A stretch of DNA of 64,000 nucleotides from the NCBI GenBank assembly GCA_964658655.1, contig CAZZZL010000003.1, positions 1-64,000 of the forward strand, read 5' to 3'. The notes below the pieces were generated by a model, which was not told where the DNA came from, did not search any database, and saw only the letters and a list, made by a program, of their open reading frames with translations. The translations under genes and the position numbers were made by a program. Source of the DNA: G963692885 sp964658655. GTDB taxonomy: Bacteria > Acidobacteriota > Terriglobia > Terriglobales > Acidobacteriaceae. Of the stretch, positions 32,896 through 42,265 are shown in pieces. Positions within the stretch are counted from its first letter, which is position 1. Every line of letters begins with the position of its first letter.

Positions 32896-34074
32896 TTAAT
32901 GCGATGCGCTTTTAATCGAGATGGCATCATTGGATTGTGCGGCTACGGCTTCGCTTGCTTCGCGCTGGAGTTGTGCATAGGTGTGCATTTCCTGCTGTGC
33001 CTGGTCAGACTTGCCATCTGCCCGGTAGACCTGGGCGAGCAGGAAATGGATGGTCGGCTCTTTCGGAGTGTCGCTTTCGGCCAATAGAAGATCCTGCAAC
33101 GCTTCGCTTTGACGATTCAGCTTGATGAGGACGCGAGCACGATCGACGCGTGCCTGCATGAGCTGGGGGCAGCGATCGATCGACCGCTCCAACTCCGCGA
33201 GCGCCTCTGTATTCGAGCCGTTCAACTCGATGGTGGCGTGGGCCAGCTTCCAGCTGGCCATGCAACTGTTGTGATCATTTTCGAGTTCGGCCTTGAACTC
33301 GGTCTGCGCTGAATCGAATTTACCCATCGCAAGAAAAGCGTCGCCCATGTGCATGTGCGTACCGGTCTGGGTGGGGGCCAGGTCGACGGCCTTCTTGTAC
33401 TCGACGACGGCACCTTCGTAGTTATGCATGCTCTCGTCGATCTCGCCGTTTACCTCGTGTGCCGTGACTGAGTTTGGATCGATCTGGTCGATCTTGGCGA
33501 GGGAATCTGTAGAGAGCTGCAGGTAAGTCTTGCCGAGTAGATACCAGGCCTGCTGATCTTTGGGATTGCGTTCGAGATAGCTTCGCAGATAGGGCGTGGC
33601 CTGATCGTACTTATGCAGGTGGACCAGGGTTTGAGCATAGGCCATCTGCAGATTGCCGTCGTCGGGACTGGCGGTGACGGCTGCACTCAGCAGCGGCTCT
33701 GCTTTTTCGTCTTCGCCCAGTTGAGCGTAGCTCATGCCCAGCAGTGCGGACGCGGTGGGCATTTCAGGATTGATGGCCAGGCCCTTGCTCAGTGTTTTGG
33801 CGGCGCGATCGTAATCGTGCTGGTTGAAGTAGAGCATGCCCAGGTTGTTATAGGCCGGTGCAAGGTGCGGCGCCAGTTTCAGCATCTTCTGATAGTCGGC
33901 TATGGATGCCTGGATGTGGCCCTGTTGTTCCGCTGCCTTGGCTTCAGCGTACAGGCGCTGCACTTCAGGAGTCACCTCATCGCCCTGCGCCAGTGCACTG
34001 CTGGAAAGCGATGCAGCGCCTAATAAAAGAATTGTGCACAGGATGCCTGAGGGGCGGGAACTTGAAATGCGCAT
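32896..34074 (-). CDS. Secreted TPR-repeat protein
   Basis: 392 residues. A signal peptide (MRISSRPSGILCTILLLGAASLSSSALA) precedes about nine TPR units, for example LAPAYNNLGMLYFNQHDYDRAAKTLSKGLAINPEMP. The C-terminus ends with a short polar helix. TPRs mediate protein contacts, and the neighbouring TPR-containing multihaem cytochrome is the likely partner. The ATG at 34074 has GAGGGGG just before it; the longer open frame to 34473 runs into the TonB gene and is rejected. A terminator separates it from the upstream receptor gene. Confidence 0.85.
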   Translation of the reverse strand: MRISSSRPSGILCTILLLGAASLSSSALAQGDEVTPEVQRLYAEAKAAEQQGHIQASIADYQKMLKLAPHLAPAYNNLGMLYFNQHDYDRAAKTLSKGLAINPEMPTASALLGMSYAQLGEDEKAEPLLSAAVTASPDDGNLQMAYAQTLVHLHKYDQATPYLRSYLERNPKDQQAWYLLGKTYLQLSTDSLAKIDQIDPNSVTAHEVNGEIDESMHNYEGAVVEYKKAVDLAPTQTGTHMHMGDAFLAMGKFDSAQTEFKAELENDHNSCMASWKLAHATIELNGSNTEALAELERSIDRCPQLMQARVDRARVLIKLNRQSEALQDLLLAESDTPKEPTIHFLLAQVYRADGKSDQAQQEMHTYAQLQREASEAVAAQSNDAISIKSASH

Positions 34075-34112
34075 GGCCCCCTCATTATAGGATTTGCTGC
34101 GGCTGTATCGGG

Positions 34113-34146
34113 CGTAAAAAAGCGGGCTGCCTGAGCAGCCCGCTTT
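34113..34146 (-). terminator. Strong rho-independent terminator of the TonB receptor gene
   Basis: A 12-base perfect stem AAAGCGGGCTGC / GCAGCCCGCTTT with a CTGA loop (34119-34146), followed on the minus strand by a T-run. It lies 22 bases after the receptor stop. Confidence 0.92.
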
Positions 34147-34168
34147 GAAGAATAGTACAGGTGGAAGG

Positions 34169-37100
34169 TCAGAACTCAAGTCGGAAGGTGACTTGACCCT
34201 GACGGTTAGGCTGACTGGCATTGTTACCCGTGCTTGTGACCTGGCCGAAGGTACTGTCGTCCACGTTTGTGTCGGGGCCGTTGAAGATCGTTCTGTTGAA
34301 CGCATTGAAGTAGTCGACCTGGAGGATGCCTGTAAAGCGTTCTCCGAAGAAGAACTTCTTGCGTGCGTTGAGGGCTTCGTCATAGTACGCCGGGTCCTTG
34401 AGCGCACCATAGTTCCGAGGAGTGTCAGCAAGGGTATATTGCGGACTGTCGACAAAGTTGCAACCCGTTCCACCTACAGTCTGGCAGGATTGCGGGAAGA
34501 CCTGCTGCGCTACCCCGGTAATGAACTGTTTGCGGGCAAGGTTGTAACTATGCGTGGTAAGGGGCGCTCCAGCTACTCGGAGTGGACGATAGAAGCCGTT
34601 GGGGAAGGGTGTGCCGTTTTGTCCTACGCCCGTGGGAGTGCCAGAGTCGTACTGCGTGATCCAGCCGACCTGCCAGCCACCGAGGATCTGGCCGGTAACA
34701 CCGCGATTCGAAAAGTACTTCTTGTTAGGACCGATCGGCAGCTCATACGTACCGCTGACTTTCAGTACCTGCGTTGGGTTATTGCTGGAGATTACATACT
34801 CCGGCTTCTGGTTGTACTTGTTGATGCCACCGTTGGCGAAGCTGGTGAAACCGCTGCTGGTGTTATCCATCTGGTGGGAAAGTGTGTACCCCGTCAGGAA
34901 TGCCAGGCCATTGGTGAAACGCTTGTCAACTTCGATCTGAGCGCTCTGGTAATAGGTGGTACCTGCACCTTCGAAGTTGTTCTGAATGTAGGAGTACTGA
35001 GGATACGGCTGCAGCGCCTGCGCGACAGTTGCCGACCCGCCAAAGTCATTGACGAAGTTCTTGTAGGGGACACTGAAACCGGCCTTCTGGGCCGATCCAT
35101 CGTTGAAGGTAAGCGCGAGTTGGCTGCCCAGTGCCAGGTACTTGGGATCGAGTTGATCGATCTTGTTGAGGTTACTAGGAAGGTGGATGATCCGGTTGCC
35201 CAGCCAGGCCGCCTGCAGATACATGTTGTAGGGAAGCTCACGCTGGTAGTTGACATTCCATTGTTGAGCGTACGGAGCGTAGTTATCTTTCTTACTGAAG
35301 GCGTTGATCTGAGCGCCTGCGCCGAGGCCAGGGCTGAAGGGCGTTGCTGGAGGGTCAGGAAGTGGGGTTGCATCCCAGCTGCCATAGGCGGACTGCGTCG
35401 TGCCGGTGCTGTTTCGCTTGAAGCTGCCGACTAACAGGTTGCCGTAGTTGACGGCAACTTTGTTGGTTCCGTACTCATAGGCGCCACCATTCAGGAAGGC
35501 AACAGCAAAGCCGGCCTGGATGACGGTTTTCTTATCCAGCTCATACGCAAAGCCGATACGGGGTCCGAAGTGCTTGAAGTCAGTGGGAGCCCGGTTGTAA
35601 CCGGCGCAACCGGTGCATGTGCCAAACTTGCTTGCCCCGCCGGCGATCGGCGTACCTGATGTATTGGCGTAGTACGGAGACGTCGAGGTCGGATTGAAGA
35701 AGACGATGTTGTTGTGGTTCTCGGTAAAGGGAACCATGATGTCCCAGCGAACGCCAACGTTGACCGTCAGTTTGGGAGAGAACTTGATGTCGTCCTGAAC
35801 GTAGGGCGACAGATCAAAGTTGCGAAGGATCAACTCCTGCGAGTTGGTACGGTTGGCGTTGTCGGGTACGCCAAGCAGGTAGCTGGCGAACGAACTGCCG
35901 TCAGTGTTGAAGTTGGGGCCGGTGCTGTTGGCAGTGGCGCCGGGTTGTGAAGTGGTGTTGTGGCTGAAGTTGAACTGACCAAGCGCGGTCTGTTCTTCGT
36001 TGTCATCCTGGTAGGCCCGGCGCGCCTCGCCTCCGATATTGAAGGTCTGCTTGCCCTTGGTCCAGAGCCAGTTGTTCACGGCTGCGAGGCCAAGCTTCCT
36101 GTTGATCGATCGCGCATTCTCGTTGGACCAATTCGTAGGTGCGTTCTGGCCGTCGAAAGTGATCTGGGGGAGCTGGACGCTGTTCTGGGAGCCCGGGAAG
36201 TTATAGGTGTCGCCCGGCAACTCGTAGATCTGGAAGTTGGTCTCGCCGATCCAGCCCAGGCCTACCGTCATGGCGAGGTTCGGTGTGATGGCATTGTTGT
36301 AGTTCAGGAGGTAGCCGCTACCCGAGTTGGGGTAGTAGACGAGGTTGTTCAATGGGTTTGGCGGTATGGCGAGAGTATTGCCAAGACCGTAATTCTCGAA
36401 GTGATTCTGCCAAACACTGAAATGGACACTCTGCTTTTCACTCACAACCTGATCGACTGTGAAGCCCCAGATGTGCTGAATGTTCGGGATCGGATACTTG
36501 ACAGCGCTTCTATTGTTCTGCTGACCGCCAGGTCCTGTTCCGGGAAGATCGGGAGCGGGCAGGAACGGAAGCAGAGACTTGGAATTTGTACTGAAGCGGC
36601 CCGGACAGATGACGTTCAGGGCGCCATTGCATACGAACTGTTTACCGGTCAGCGGATCGTAAATCGGGATTTGTACACCGTTGCTGTCGGTGTAATTGGT
36701 GAAGTCGCCGCCTCGCTCGGCCAGTGTCGGCACCGTTGAGGGAGAAGTATCTTCATTGTTCCGCTTGTACCATTCCTGGCTGTAGTGACCGAAGGTTCTA
36801 TCACGGCCGTTGTACAAATGCGGGATGGTGAGGGGGCCGCCTACGCTGAAGCCGTAGTTATTTTCATGATCGGTGGGCGGAACGTCTTTCGGATTGTTGG
36901 TGTATTTTGGACTGTTGAAAAAGCCGACCGAGTCAAAAAGGCTGTTACGGTTGATCTCGAAGAGATCGCCGTGGTAGTGGTTGGTGCCGGATCTCATCTG
37001 GTAGGTAAGTGCACCGAGTCCAAGACCGAACTGTGCTGCGAAGGTTGAGCGCTCGACGCGGAACTCATCCACCATCTCGAACGGTGGATCGAAGTTGGTT

Positions 37101-37738
37101 GTGTAGCCTTCGGTTTCGGGCTGCGCAACGGGAAGACCGTTGTAGAGGATTTCCTGTTCAAAGTCGACGCCGCCGCTGATGCGATGGGAGAAGGTGCTGC
37201 CGTTGACGCCTGGTGCAAGGAACTGGAGGGAGTCGATCTGACGACCGCGGCCGGAGACTTCACTCGGCAGGGCAGCGACGACTTCAGGCTCAATCGTACT
37301 GCCGATCTGCGGTTGCGTCGTATTCAGGGCAATCTGAGGTGAAGTGACCTGGACAGTCTGCGCCTCGGAGCCGGCGTTCAGGGTGATGTCGACGGTGGCA
37401 ACCAAGCTCACCTCGACGTTTACATCGTCCTGGACGACCTTCTGGAAGCCGGGCTTATCGACCGTGATGGTGTATTGACCAGGGTTGAGGCCCTTGATCG
37501 CATACGTTCCGGAACTACTCGATACGAGCTCCGTGACGGCGGACGTGGCCTTGTTGGTGATGGTCACCTTGGCGCCGCCGACAACGGCACCGCTGGAATC
37601 GGTGACGGTTCCCGTAATTCCGGCGTTTGCCTGCGCGTGAAGTCGGGGGACAGAAATCAAGGCGAGGCATGCGGCCAGGAATAGAAGGACTATGTGACTT
37701 GAACGCAGGGCTTTTCCCTGTATAAAGAGCGATTGCAT
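34169..37738 (-). CDS. Oar-like TonB-dependent outer-membrane receptor with carboxypeptidase-regulatory N-domain
   Basis: 1189 residues. A signal peptide ending at VPRLHAQA is followed by a carboxypeptidase-regulatory/beta-sandwich domain (ITGTVTDSSGAVVGGAKVTITNKAT, YAIKGLNPGQYTITVDKPGF). A plug with a degenerate SGRGRQIDSLQFLAPGVNGS region comes next, then a long beta-barrel ending in QVTFRLEF, the terminal-phenylalanine outer-membrane signature. These proteins import or bind large substrates, usually sugars or peptides, using TonB. AGGAGGAG five bases before the ATG at 37738 fixes the start. A LacI-type operator and strong promoter lie just upstream, so the substrate is probably a carbohydrate. 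No TonB, ExbB or LacI gene is in the window. Confidence 0.92.
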   Translation of the reverse strand: MQSLFIQGKALRSSHIVLLFLAACLALISVPRLHAQANAGITGTVTDSSGAVVGGAKVTITNKATSAVTELVSSSSGTYAIKGLNPGQYTITVDKPGFQKVVQDDVNVEVSLVATVDITLNAGSEAQTVQVTSPQIALNTTQPQIGSTIEPEVVAALPSEVSGRGRQIDSLQFLAPGVNGSTFSHRISGGVDFEQEILYNGLPVAQPETEGYTTNFDPPFEMVDEFRVERSTFAAQFGLGLGALTYQMRSGTNHYHGDLFEINRNSLFDSVGFFNSPKYTNNPKDVPPTDHENNYGFSVGGPLTIPHLYNGRDRTFGHYSQEWYKRNNEDTSPSTVPTLAERGGDFTNYTDSNGVQIPIYDPLTGKQFVCNGALNVICPGRFSTNSKSLLPFLPAPDLPGTGPGGQQNNRSAVKYPIPNIQHIWGFTVDQVVSEKQSVHFSVWQNHFENYGLGNTLAIPPNPLNNLVYYPNSGSGYLLNYNNAITPNLAMTVGLGWIGETNFQIYELPGDTYNFPGSQNSVQLPQITFDGQNAPTNWSNENARSINRKLGLAAVNNWLWTKGKQTFNIGGEARRAYQDDNEEQTALGQFNFSHNTTSQPGATANSTGPNFNTDGSSFASYLLGVPDNANRTNSQELILRNFDLSPYVQDDIKFSPKLTVNVGVRWDIMVPFTENHNNIVFFNPTSTSPYYANTSGTPIAGGASKFGTCTGCAGYNRAPTDFKHFGPRIGFAYELDKKTVIQAGFAVAFLNGGAYEYGTNKVAVNYGNLLVGSFKRNSTGTTQSAYGSWDATPLPDPPATPFSPGLGAGAQINAFSKKDNYAPYAQQWNVNYQRELPYNMYLQAAWLGNRIIHLPSNLNKIDQLDPKYLALGSQLALTFNDGSAQKAGFSVPYKNFVNDFGGSATVAQALQPYPQYSYIQNNFEGAGTTYYQSAQIEVDKRFTNGLAFLTGYTLSHQMDNTSSGFTSFANGGINKYNQKPEYVISSNNPTQVLKVSGTYELPIGPNKKYFSNRGVTGQILGGWQVGWITQYDSGTPTGVGQNGTPFPNGFYRPLRVAGAPLTTHSYNLARKQFITGVAQQVFPQSCQTVGGTGCNFVDSPQYTLADTPRNYGALKDPAYYDEALNARKKFFFGERFTGILQVDYFNAFNRTIFNGPDTNVDDSTFGQVTSTGNNASQPNRQGQVTFRLEF

Positions 37739-37837
37739 CAAACTCCTCCTAAAGCACAGCAAAAAAATTAACAAAAGACCGGAATTCGGATGACCTTTTC
37801 ATCGGGCCCCTGACATACAGACTGGTCAATATTGAGC

Positions 37838-37853
37838 TTGGTAACGCTACCAA
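37838..37853. promoter_or_regulatory. LacI-family operator of the TonB receptor gene
   Basis: A perfect palindrome TTGGTA-ACGC-TACCAA. It matches the usual LacI/GalR operator pattern with a central CG-type step. It covers about +3 to +18 of the predicted transcript, so binding would block transcription. Confidence 0.7.
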
Positions 37854-37862
37854 CCGGGGCCA

Positions 37863-37892
37863 AATATAGGGTTCAGGTACGGGCGCTGTCAA
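37863..37892 (-). promoter_or_regulatory. Sigma-70 promoter of the TonB receptor gene
   Basis: On the minus strand -35 TTGACA (37887-37892), an 18-base spacer and -10 TATATT (37863-37868). The predicted start is about 37856, giving a leader of roughly 118 bases. Confidence 0.7.
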
Positions 37893-38183
37893 TGAAAATA
37901 TCAACCAATGGGTGGACACCGGAGTACTTCCAAGTATTAGCGTCACCGATAATGCGCTTCCGGTAGAGGTTGAAAAAAACGATCCGCCGGATGGTTTGAA
38001 TACTTGCGGCTTGTGGAGTGTCGAACCAGGCGGGAGTACGAGTCTACGCATCGGTTATTAGCAGTATCCGCATATGTCGCCTGACGCGTTATTAATTCAT
38101 TGACAGATGACAGTCGCAAGGTCGATAAAGAGGCGTTGAAATGTCTCGTCTCCGGCTGTCGCATCGTGTGTAAGAAGGCAAAG

Positions 38184-40370
38184 ATGCCTGATTGTCGTGC
38201 GGGACGAATCACCGTGATGCTCGCGGTGATGATGGCAAGTGCCTTCCTCTACGAGGCGAATTGCTTTGCACAGGCTGCCTGCAGCGCGGCGTCGCCAAGG
38301 GAGGCGACTGCCGCCGAGCAAGCTTACAAAGACGGCAAGTATGAGACAGCCGACAGCCTGTTGGTCCAGGCTTTGGAGGCTAAGCCTTCTGACGCATCAC
38401 TCACTGCTGCGCTGATTCACACCCTACTGCACGAAGGTCGAGTCGACGACGCGGCTGGACGCGTGACGAAGGCACTCATTGACAATCCACGATCTCCCGA
38501 GCTGCTCGCCGCAATGGCCGAAGTACAGTTGCGGCAGGGGCATCCCTGGCTTGCCGCGCAGTCACTCGATCGCGCTGCCGCTGCTGACCCCTGTTCGGCG
38601 CGGGCTCACCTGATTCGGAGCAGAATCTATCGGCTGGATTCCATGTACGCGTCGGAGCGGTCGGAGTTGAAGATTGCCTATCAACTTGACCCGTCTGATC
38701 CAGACATCTGGCATACCTGGCTGCAGATCATCAGGCCGGCGAATGAAGTTGAGAGTATCAGCGAGTCGTTGAGGACGACACCCAATCTGGACGCAGAGGT
38801 CCGTGACAAAGCGATGGCGTCGGCGAACGCAATGCGACAGCTCCTGACTGAGAATTCGCAGACTTGCCAGAGCGCAGAATTGTCAGCCCCGATTACGCTT
38901 CCTTTGATCGCGTCGCACCTGAGCGTGAAGGAAGTGAGTGCGTACAAGCTACGGGTAGACATGCCAAAAAGCAGCGCCAGGCTGATCCTGGACACCGCGG
39001 CATCCGGTTTGTATGTCAGTCGTTCCACGGCAGATGCGAATGGCTTTCAGCATGATGACGCGGACCCTCCCGGGACGGTGAGGGCTGCAAGTCTCCATGT
39101 AGGGCCACTCGAACTACGCAATTGCCTGGTCGGCGTGAGTGAGGGACCTTTCGGTGATGGCGGTGATGGTTTCATTGGCACGGATGTATTTGCAAGTGAC
39201 ATGATTACACTCAACTTTCCGGAAGGCGCGCTGGAGCTGGCGCCGCTGCCTAAGCCAGCGGGTGATCTGCCGGGTGATCGGTCAACTACGCTCGAGCGTG
39301 AAGGCTTTACGCCAGTTCTTCACCGGAAGCAATTTCTCCTGCTGCCAGTTACTCTGAACAAGAAAGAGCGGCAGTTGTTCGTTCTCGATACCGGTGTCCG
39401 ACTGACGACATTGACGGCGGCTGCGGCTCACGCCCTCTCCAATACCCGTGTGAATTTCACAAACACTGTGAAGACGGTATCGGGGGGAAGCCTGCAGGTG
39501 TATCGCGATACGTTTGACTTCCAGTTCGCGAACATGGATGTAGACGATCAGAAACGAGTCATCGCGTTCGATGCGTCAGCCCTGAATGAGAACGCGGGGA
39601 TTGAAGTTGCGGGTCTGTTGGGATTCAACATTTTGCAGAGCCTGGTCATTCAAATGGATTATCGGGACGGGCTGGTCAAGTTCACGTCTCCTGCATCCAG
39701 CCCGGCGCGGATGAATCTCGCAGCCAATACAGGTGCCGCTGTTCCCGCGCAGAGCACGGAGCAGACATATGCCTGTGACCAGTACAAAGATCAGAATGCC
39801 GATCGGTCCGTCGACTCAATGCTGGAAGGCCTGGTGGTCGGTGGATTGGATTCGGCTCGTCTAAAGCCGGGACAGACAGTAAGTCTTCGGGTGATGCGCG
39901 ACTGGATATCTCCCGTGTGTATCTTAAGGTCGAGATCGAATCTGTATGGCCACGTGCTCTCGTCAACGTCGTCGAAAACTGCAGGTGCCTCCACACTCGC
40001 GATTGTTTTCGACCATGGGGATTGCGAAGGGCGAGCCAGGCAGGAGCTGCTGTTGCGCTTGATTGGTGTGGCCGGGGGCGATGCACGATCCGAAGCACTC
40101 CACAATGATCTTCCGACCGAGGTAAGCGGGGGAAGCCGGCAGATACGATCGGCCGCCATCAACCAGGGAAATCTTGATGACAACAGTGCTGCTCCCGAAC
40201 TTGCACCGGCATTGATCCATCCTGGTAGTGTCAGCGGTCTTCCTCACCTTAAATTGACTCCTGAGGGCGGCCCGCAGTGCAGTGCTTTGCTCACGAGTCA
40301 GGAGCGCAGTGTTCACCTGGCGAGCGGCACAGAACTTATCATGACTGTGCAGCAAGCCAGCACGCCGTAA
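38184..40370 (+). CDS. Exported TPR plus retropepsin-like aspartyl protease protein
   Basis: 728 residues. A signal peptide (ITVMLAVMMASAFLYEANCFAQA) is followed by TPR-like helices (about 45-200). Two aspartyl-protease lobes come next: the first has LILDTAASGLYVS (DTA), the second LFVLDTGVRLTTL (DTG), with an IGTDVF and a GLLGFNIL flap/core segment after each. The C-terminal part is beta-rich. The DTA in lobe one replaces the usual DTG, so activity may rest on lobe-to-lobe pairing. The ATG at 38184 gives a normal signal; a TTG at 38100 is the alternative. The CRTAC1 gene starts nine bases later, so both are co-expressed. The biological role is unknown. Confidence 0.75.
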   Translation: MPDCRAGRITVMLAVMMASAFLYEANCFAQAACSAASPREATAAEQAYKDGKYETADSLLVQALEAKPSDASLTAALIHTLLHEGRVDDAAGRVTKALIDNPRSPELLAAMAEVQLRQGHPWLAAQSLDRAAAADPCSARAHLIRSRIYRLDSMYASERSELKIAYQLDPSDPDIWHTWLQIIRPANEVESISESLRTTPNLDAEVRDKAMASANAMRQLLTENSQTCQSAELSAPITLPLIASHLSVKEVSAYKLRVDMPKSSARLILDTAASGLYVSRSTADANGFQHDDADPPGTVRAASLHVGPLELRNCLVGVSEGPFGDGGDGFIGTDVFASDMITLNFPEGALELAPLPKPAGDLPGDRSTTLEREGFTPVLHRKQFLLLPVTLNKKERQLFVLDTGVRLTTLTAAAAHALSNTRVNFTNTVKTVSGGSLQVYRDTFDFQFANMDVDDQKRVIAFDASALNENAGIEVAGLLGFNILQSLVIQMDYRDGLVKFTSPASSPARMNLAANTGAAVPAQSTEQTYACDQYKDQNADRSVDSMLEGLVVGGLDSARLKPGQTVSLRVMRDWISPVCILRSRSNLYGHVLSSTSSKTAGASTLAIVFDHGDCEGRARQELLLRLIGVAGGDARSEALHNDLPTEVSGGSRQIRSAAINQGNLDDNSAAPELAPALIHPGSVSGLPHLKLTPEGGPQCSALLTSQERSVHLASGTELIMTVQQASTP

Positions 40371-40379
40371 GTAGCCCGA

Positions 40380-42233
40380 ATGAAGCGCGCACGCCCTATG
40401 CACAGGCTCGGGATACTTTGGTTCGCCATAGGTGGTACCTGCTGTATCTATCTCCCTACAGGATATGGACAGACTGCTGGACAGATGGGTGGGGCCAGCA
40501 CCGGCGCTATTCGACAGCCGGTCTACGACACTGAACATCGGCCAATCACGAGGGGCGGCTTTGTCGATAAAGGCCCAGTCGTTTTTCAGGACGTTACGAA
40601 GCAGGCGGGATTAGCGAACTGGAAACATGAGATAGGCGATCGCTCGGTATCTTATATCGTCGAGTCACTTGGCAGCGGGGTTGCTTTGCTGGACTTCGAC
40701 AACGATGGCTGGCTCGACATATATCTCGTCAATGCGATGACTTACTCAGCATTGTCGGGGAAATCTGAAGCACCACATTCAGCATTGTTCCGCAACAATC
40801 ATGATGGGACGTTCACGGATGTGACCAGGCATGCCGGTGTTTCGAATGATCGATGGGGAGTAGGTGCAATCGCCGGGGACTATGACAACGACGGCTGGCC
40901 TGACTTGTATGTCACGAATGTCGGGAAGAATCGCTTATACCACAATAATCATGATGGCACGTTCACCGATGTGGCAGAGCATGCGGGCGTAGCTTTGGGT
41001 AGCTGGTCAACGGGAGCTACTTTTGGCGACTACGATGGCGACGGTTATCTGGATCTGTTCGTGCCAGGTTACACGGCTTATGATTTCGCAAATCCACCCA
41101 AAATAAATTCGGACGCAGTGGTCTCGAACACATGCAAATTTCGGGGTGTGAATACCTTTTGCGGTCCACGAGGTTTGAAGGGCGAGCACGATCATCTGTT
41201 TCGCAATAACGGAGACGGAACTTTTCGTGATGTGAGTGAGAGTGCAGGCGTATCTGACAAGCCTGGCTACTACGGATTGGTCTCCTTGTTTGTCGATCTG
41301 GACGATGATGGTCATCCGGACCTGCTGGTCGGCAATGACTCGACCCCTAACTATCTTTATCGGAATAAAGGCGATGGTTCTTTCGAGGATGATAGTTTCG
41401 AATCCGGATATGGGGTTGATGGTGAGGGCCGCGAAACTGCCACGATGGGCATTGCAGCCGGAAGCTACGATAACTCAGCCAGACTAAGTATTCTCGACAC
41501 GGATTTCTCGGATGACTACAAAGTCCTGTATCACAATGACGGCAAGCTCAGTTTTACGGATGTGAGTTCTGCCTCAGGTATTGCCGACATCAGCTTGCCC
41601 TACCTTGGATGGGGCGATGCATTCCTGGATTTCGATCTGGATGGACACCTGGATATTTTCATGGCAAACGGCCATGTGTATCCGCAGGTAGACCAGCATG
41701 AGTGGGGTACGAGTTTCGCTCAGAAACCGCTCTTGTTTCGAAATGAAGATGGAATCAAATTCTCACTGGTGCAGGCAGTCAAGGGAACAGGGTTGGCGCT
41801 TCCGACGACTGCCCGAGGCGCCGCTTTCGGCGATCTGTTCAATGACGGCCACACAGATGTCGTCATCAATAACCTGGCTGGAGCGCCTACAGTTTTACGT
41901 AATGTGCTCAAGACAGGTCATCACTGGGTAGAGTTCAAATTCGTCGGGGGCGGGCAGGTACCGAGAGATGCGATCGGGACGAAAGTGTTTGTGACCGCGA
42001 ATCATATGCGCCAACGGGGTGATGTTTTAAGCGGTGGAAGCTTCGCTTCTTCAAGTGATCCGCGCGTGTTATTCGGACTAGGTGGCGCTACCAGTATCGA
42101 TCAGGTGGAGGTGGTATGGCCAGATGGCAAGAGGCAGAAGCTAAGTATTCCTCTGATCGATTCGATCTATACAGTCGACCGGCTTGAGGGCATCAAAGAT
42201 GTGTACACCCCAAAGAAATCAAACCTTCCCTGA
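40380..42233 (+). CDS. Secreted CRTAC1/ASPIC-UnbV family FG-GAP beta-propeller protein
   Basis: 617 residues. A signal peptide precedes a beta-propeller with repeated FG-GAP calcium loops: DFDNDGWLD, DYDNDGWPD, DYDGDGYLD, DLDDDGHPD and DFDLDGHLD. An ASPIC/UnbV domain (about 520-610) ends in VLFGLGGATSIDQVEVVWPDGKRQ. The family is common in Acidobacteria and Bacteroidetes and probably binds surface glycans or other proteins in a calcium-dependent way. It lies nine bases downstream of the TPR/aspartyl-protease gene and forms a two-gene unit with it. It converges with the alpha-galactosidase, 32 bases away. Confidence 0.9.
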   Translation: MKRARPMHRLGILWFAIGGTCCIYLPTGYGQTAGQMGGASTGAIRQPVYDTEHRPITRGGFVDKGPVVFQDVTKQAGLANWKHEIGDRSVSYIVESLGSGVALLDFDNDGWLDIYLVNAMTYSALSGKSEAPHSALFRNNHDGTFTDVTRHAGVSNDRWGVGAIAGDYDNDGWPDLYVTNVGKNRLYHNNHDGTFTDVAEHAGVALGSWSTGATFGDYDGDGYLDLFVPGYTAYDFANPPKINSDAVVSNTCKFRGVNTFCGPRGLKGEHDHLFRNNGDGTFRDVSESAGVSDKPGYYGLVSLFVDLDDDGHPDLLVGNDSTPNYLYRNKGDGSFEDDSFESGYGVDGEGRETATMGIAAGSYDNSARLSILDTDFSDDYKVLYHNDGKLSFTDVSSASGIADISLPYLGWGDAFLDFDLDGHLDIFMANGHVYPQVDQHEWGTSFAQKPLLFRNEDGIKFSLVQAVKGTGLALPTTARGAAFGDLFNDGHTDVVINNLAGAPTVLRNVLKTGHHWVEFKFVGGGQVPRDAIGTKVFVTANHMRQRGDVLSGGSFASSSDPRVLFGLGGATSIDQVEVVWPDGKRQKLSIPLIDSIYTVDRLEGIKDVYTPKKSNLP

Positions 42234-42265
42234 CCCCGATAGCGAAAGCTTCTGGATAGCTATCA

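Noticed and set aside
34083..34088. A perfect TATAAT before the secreted TPR gene
   Set aside because: No -35 element lies at the right distance, and the transcript would start at the ATG although a ribosome site is present. Probably chance.
34145..35434. A 429-codon plus-strand frame
   Set aside because: It is antisense to the TonB receptor gene, has no family pattern and shares its codon periodicity with the real gene on the other strand.
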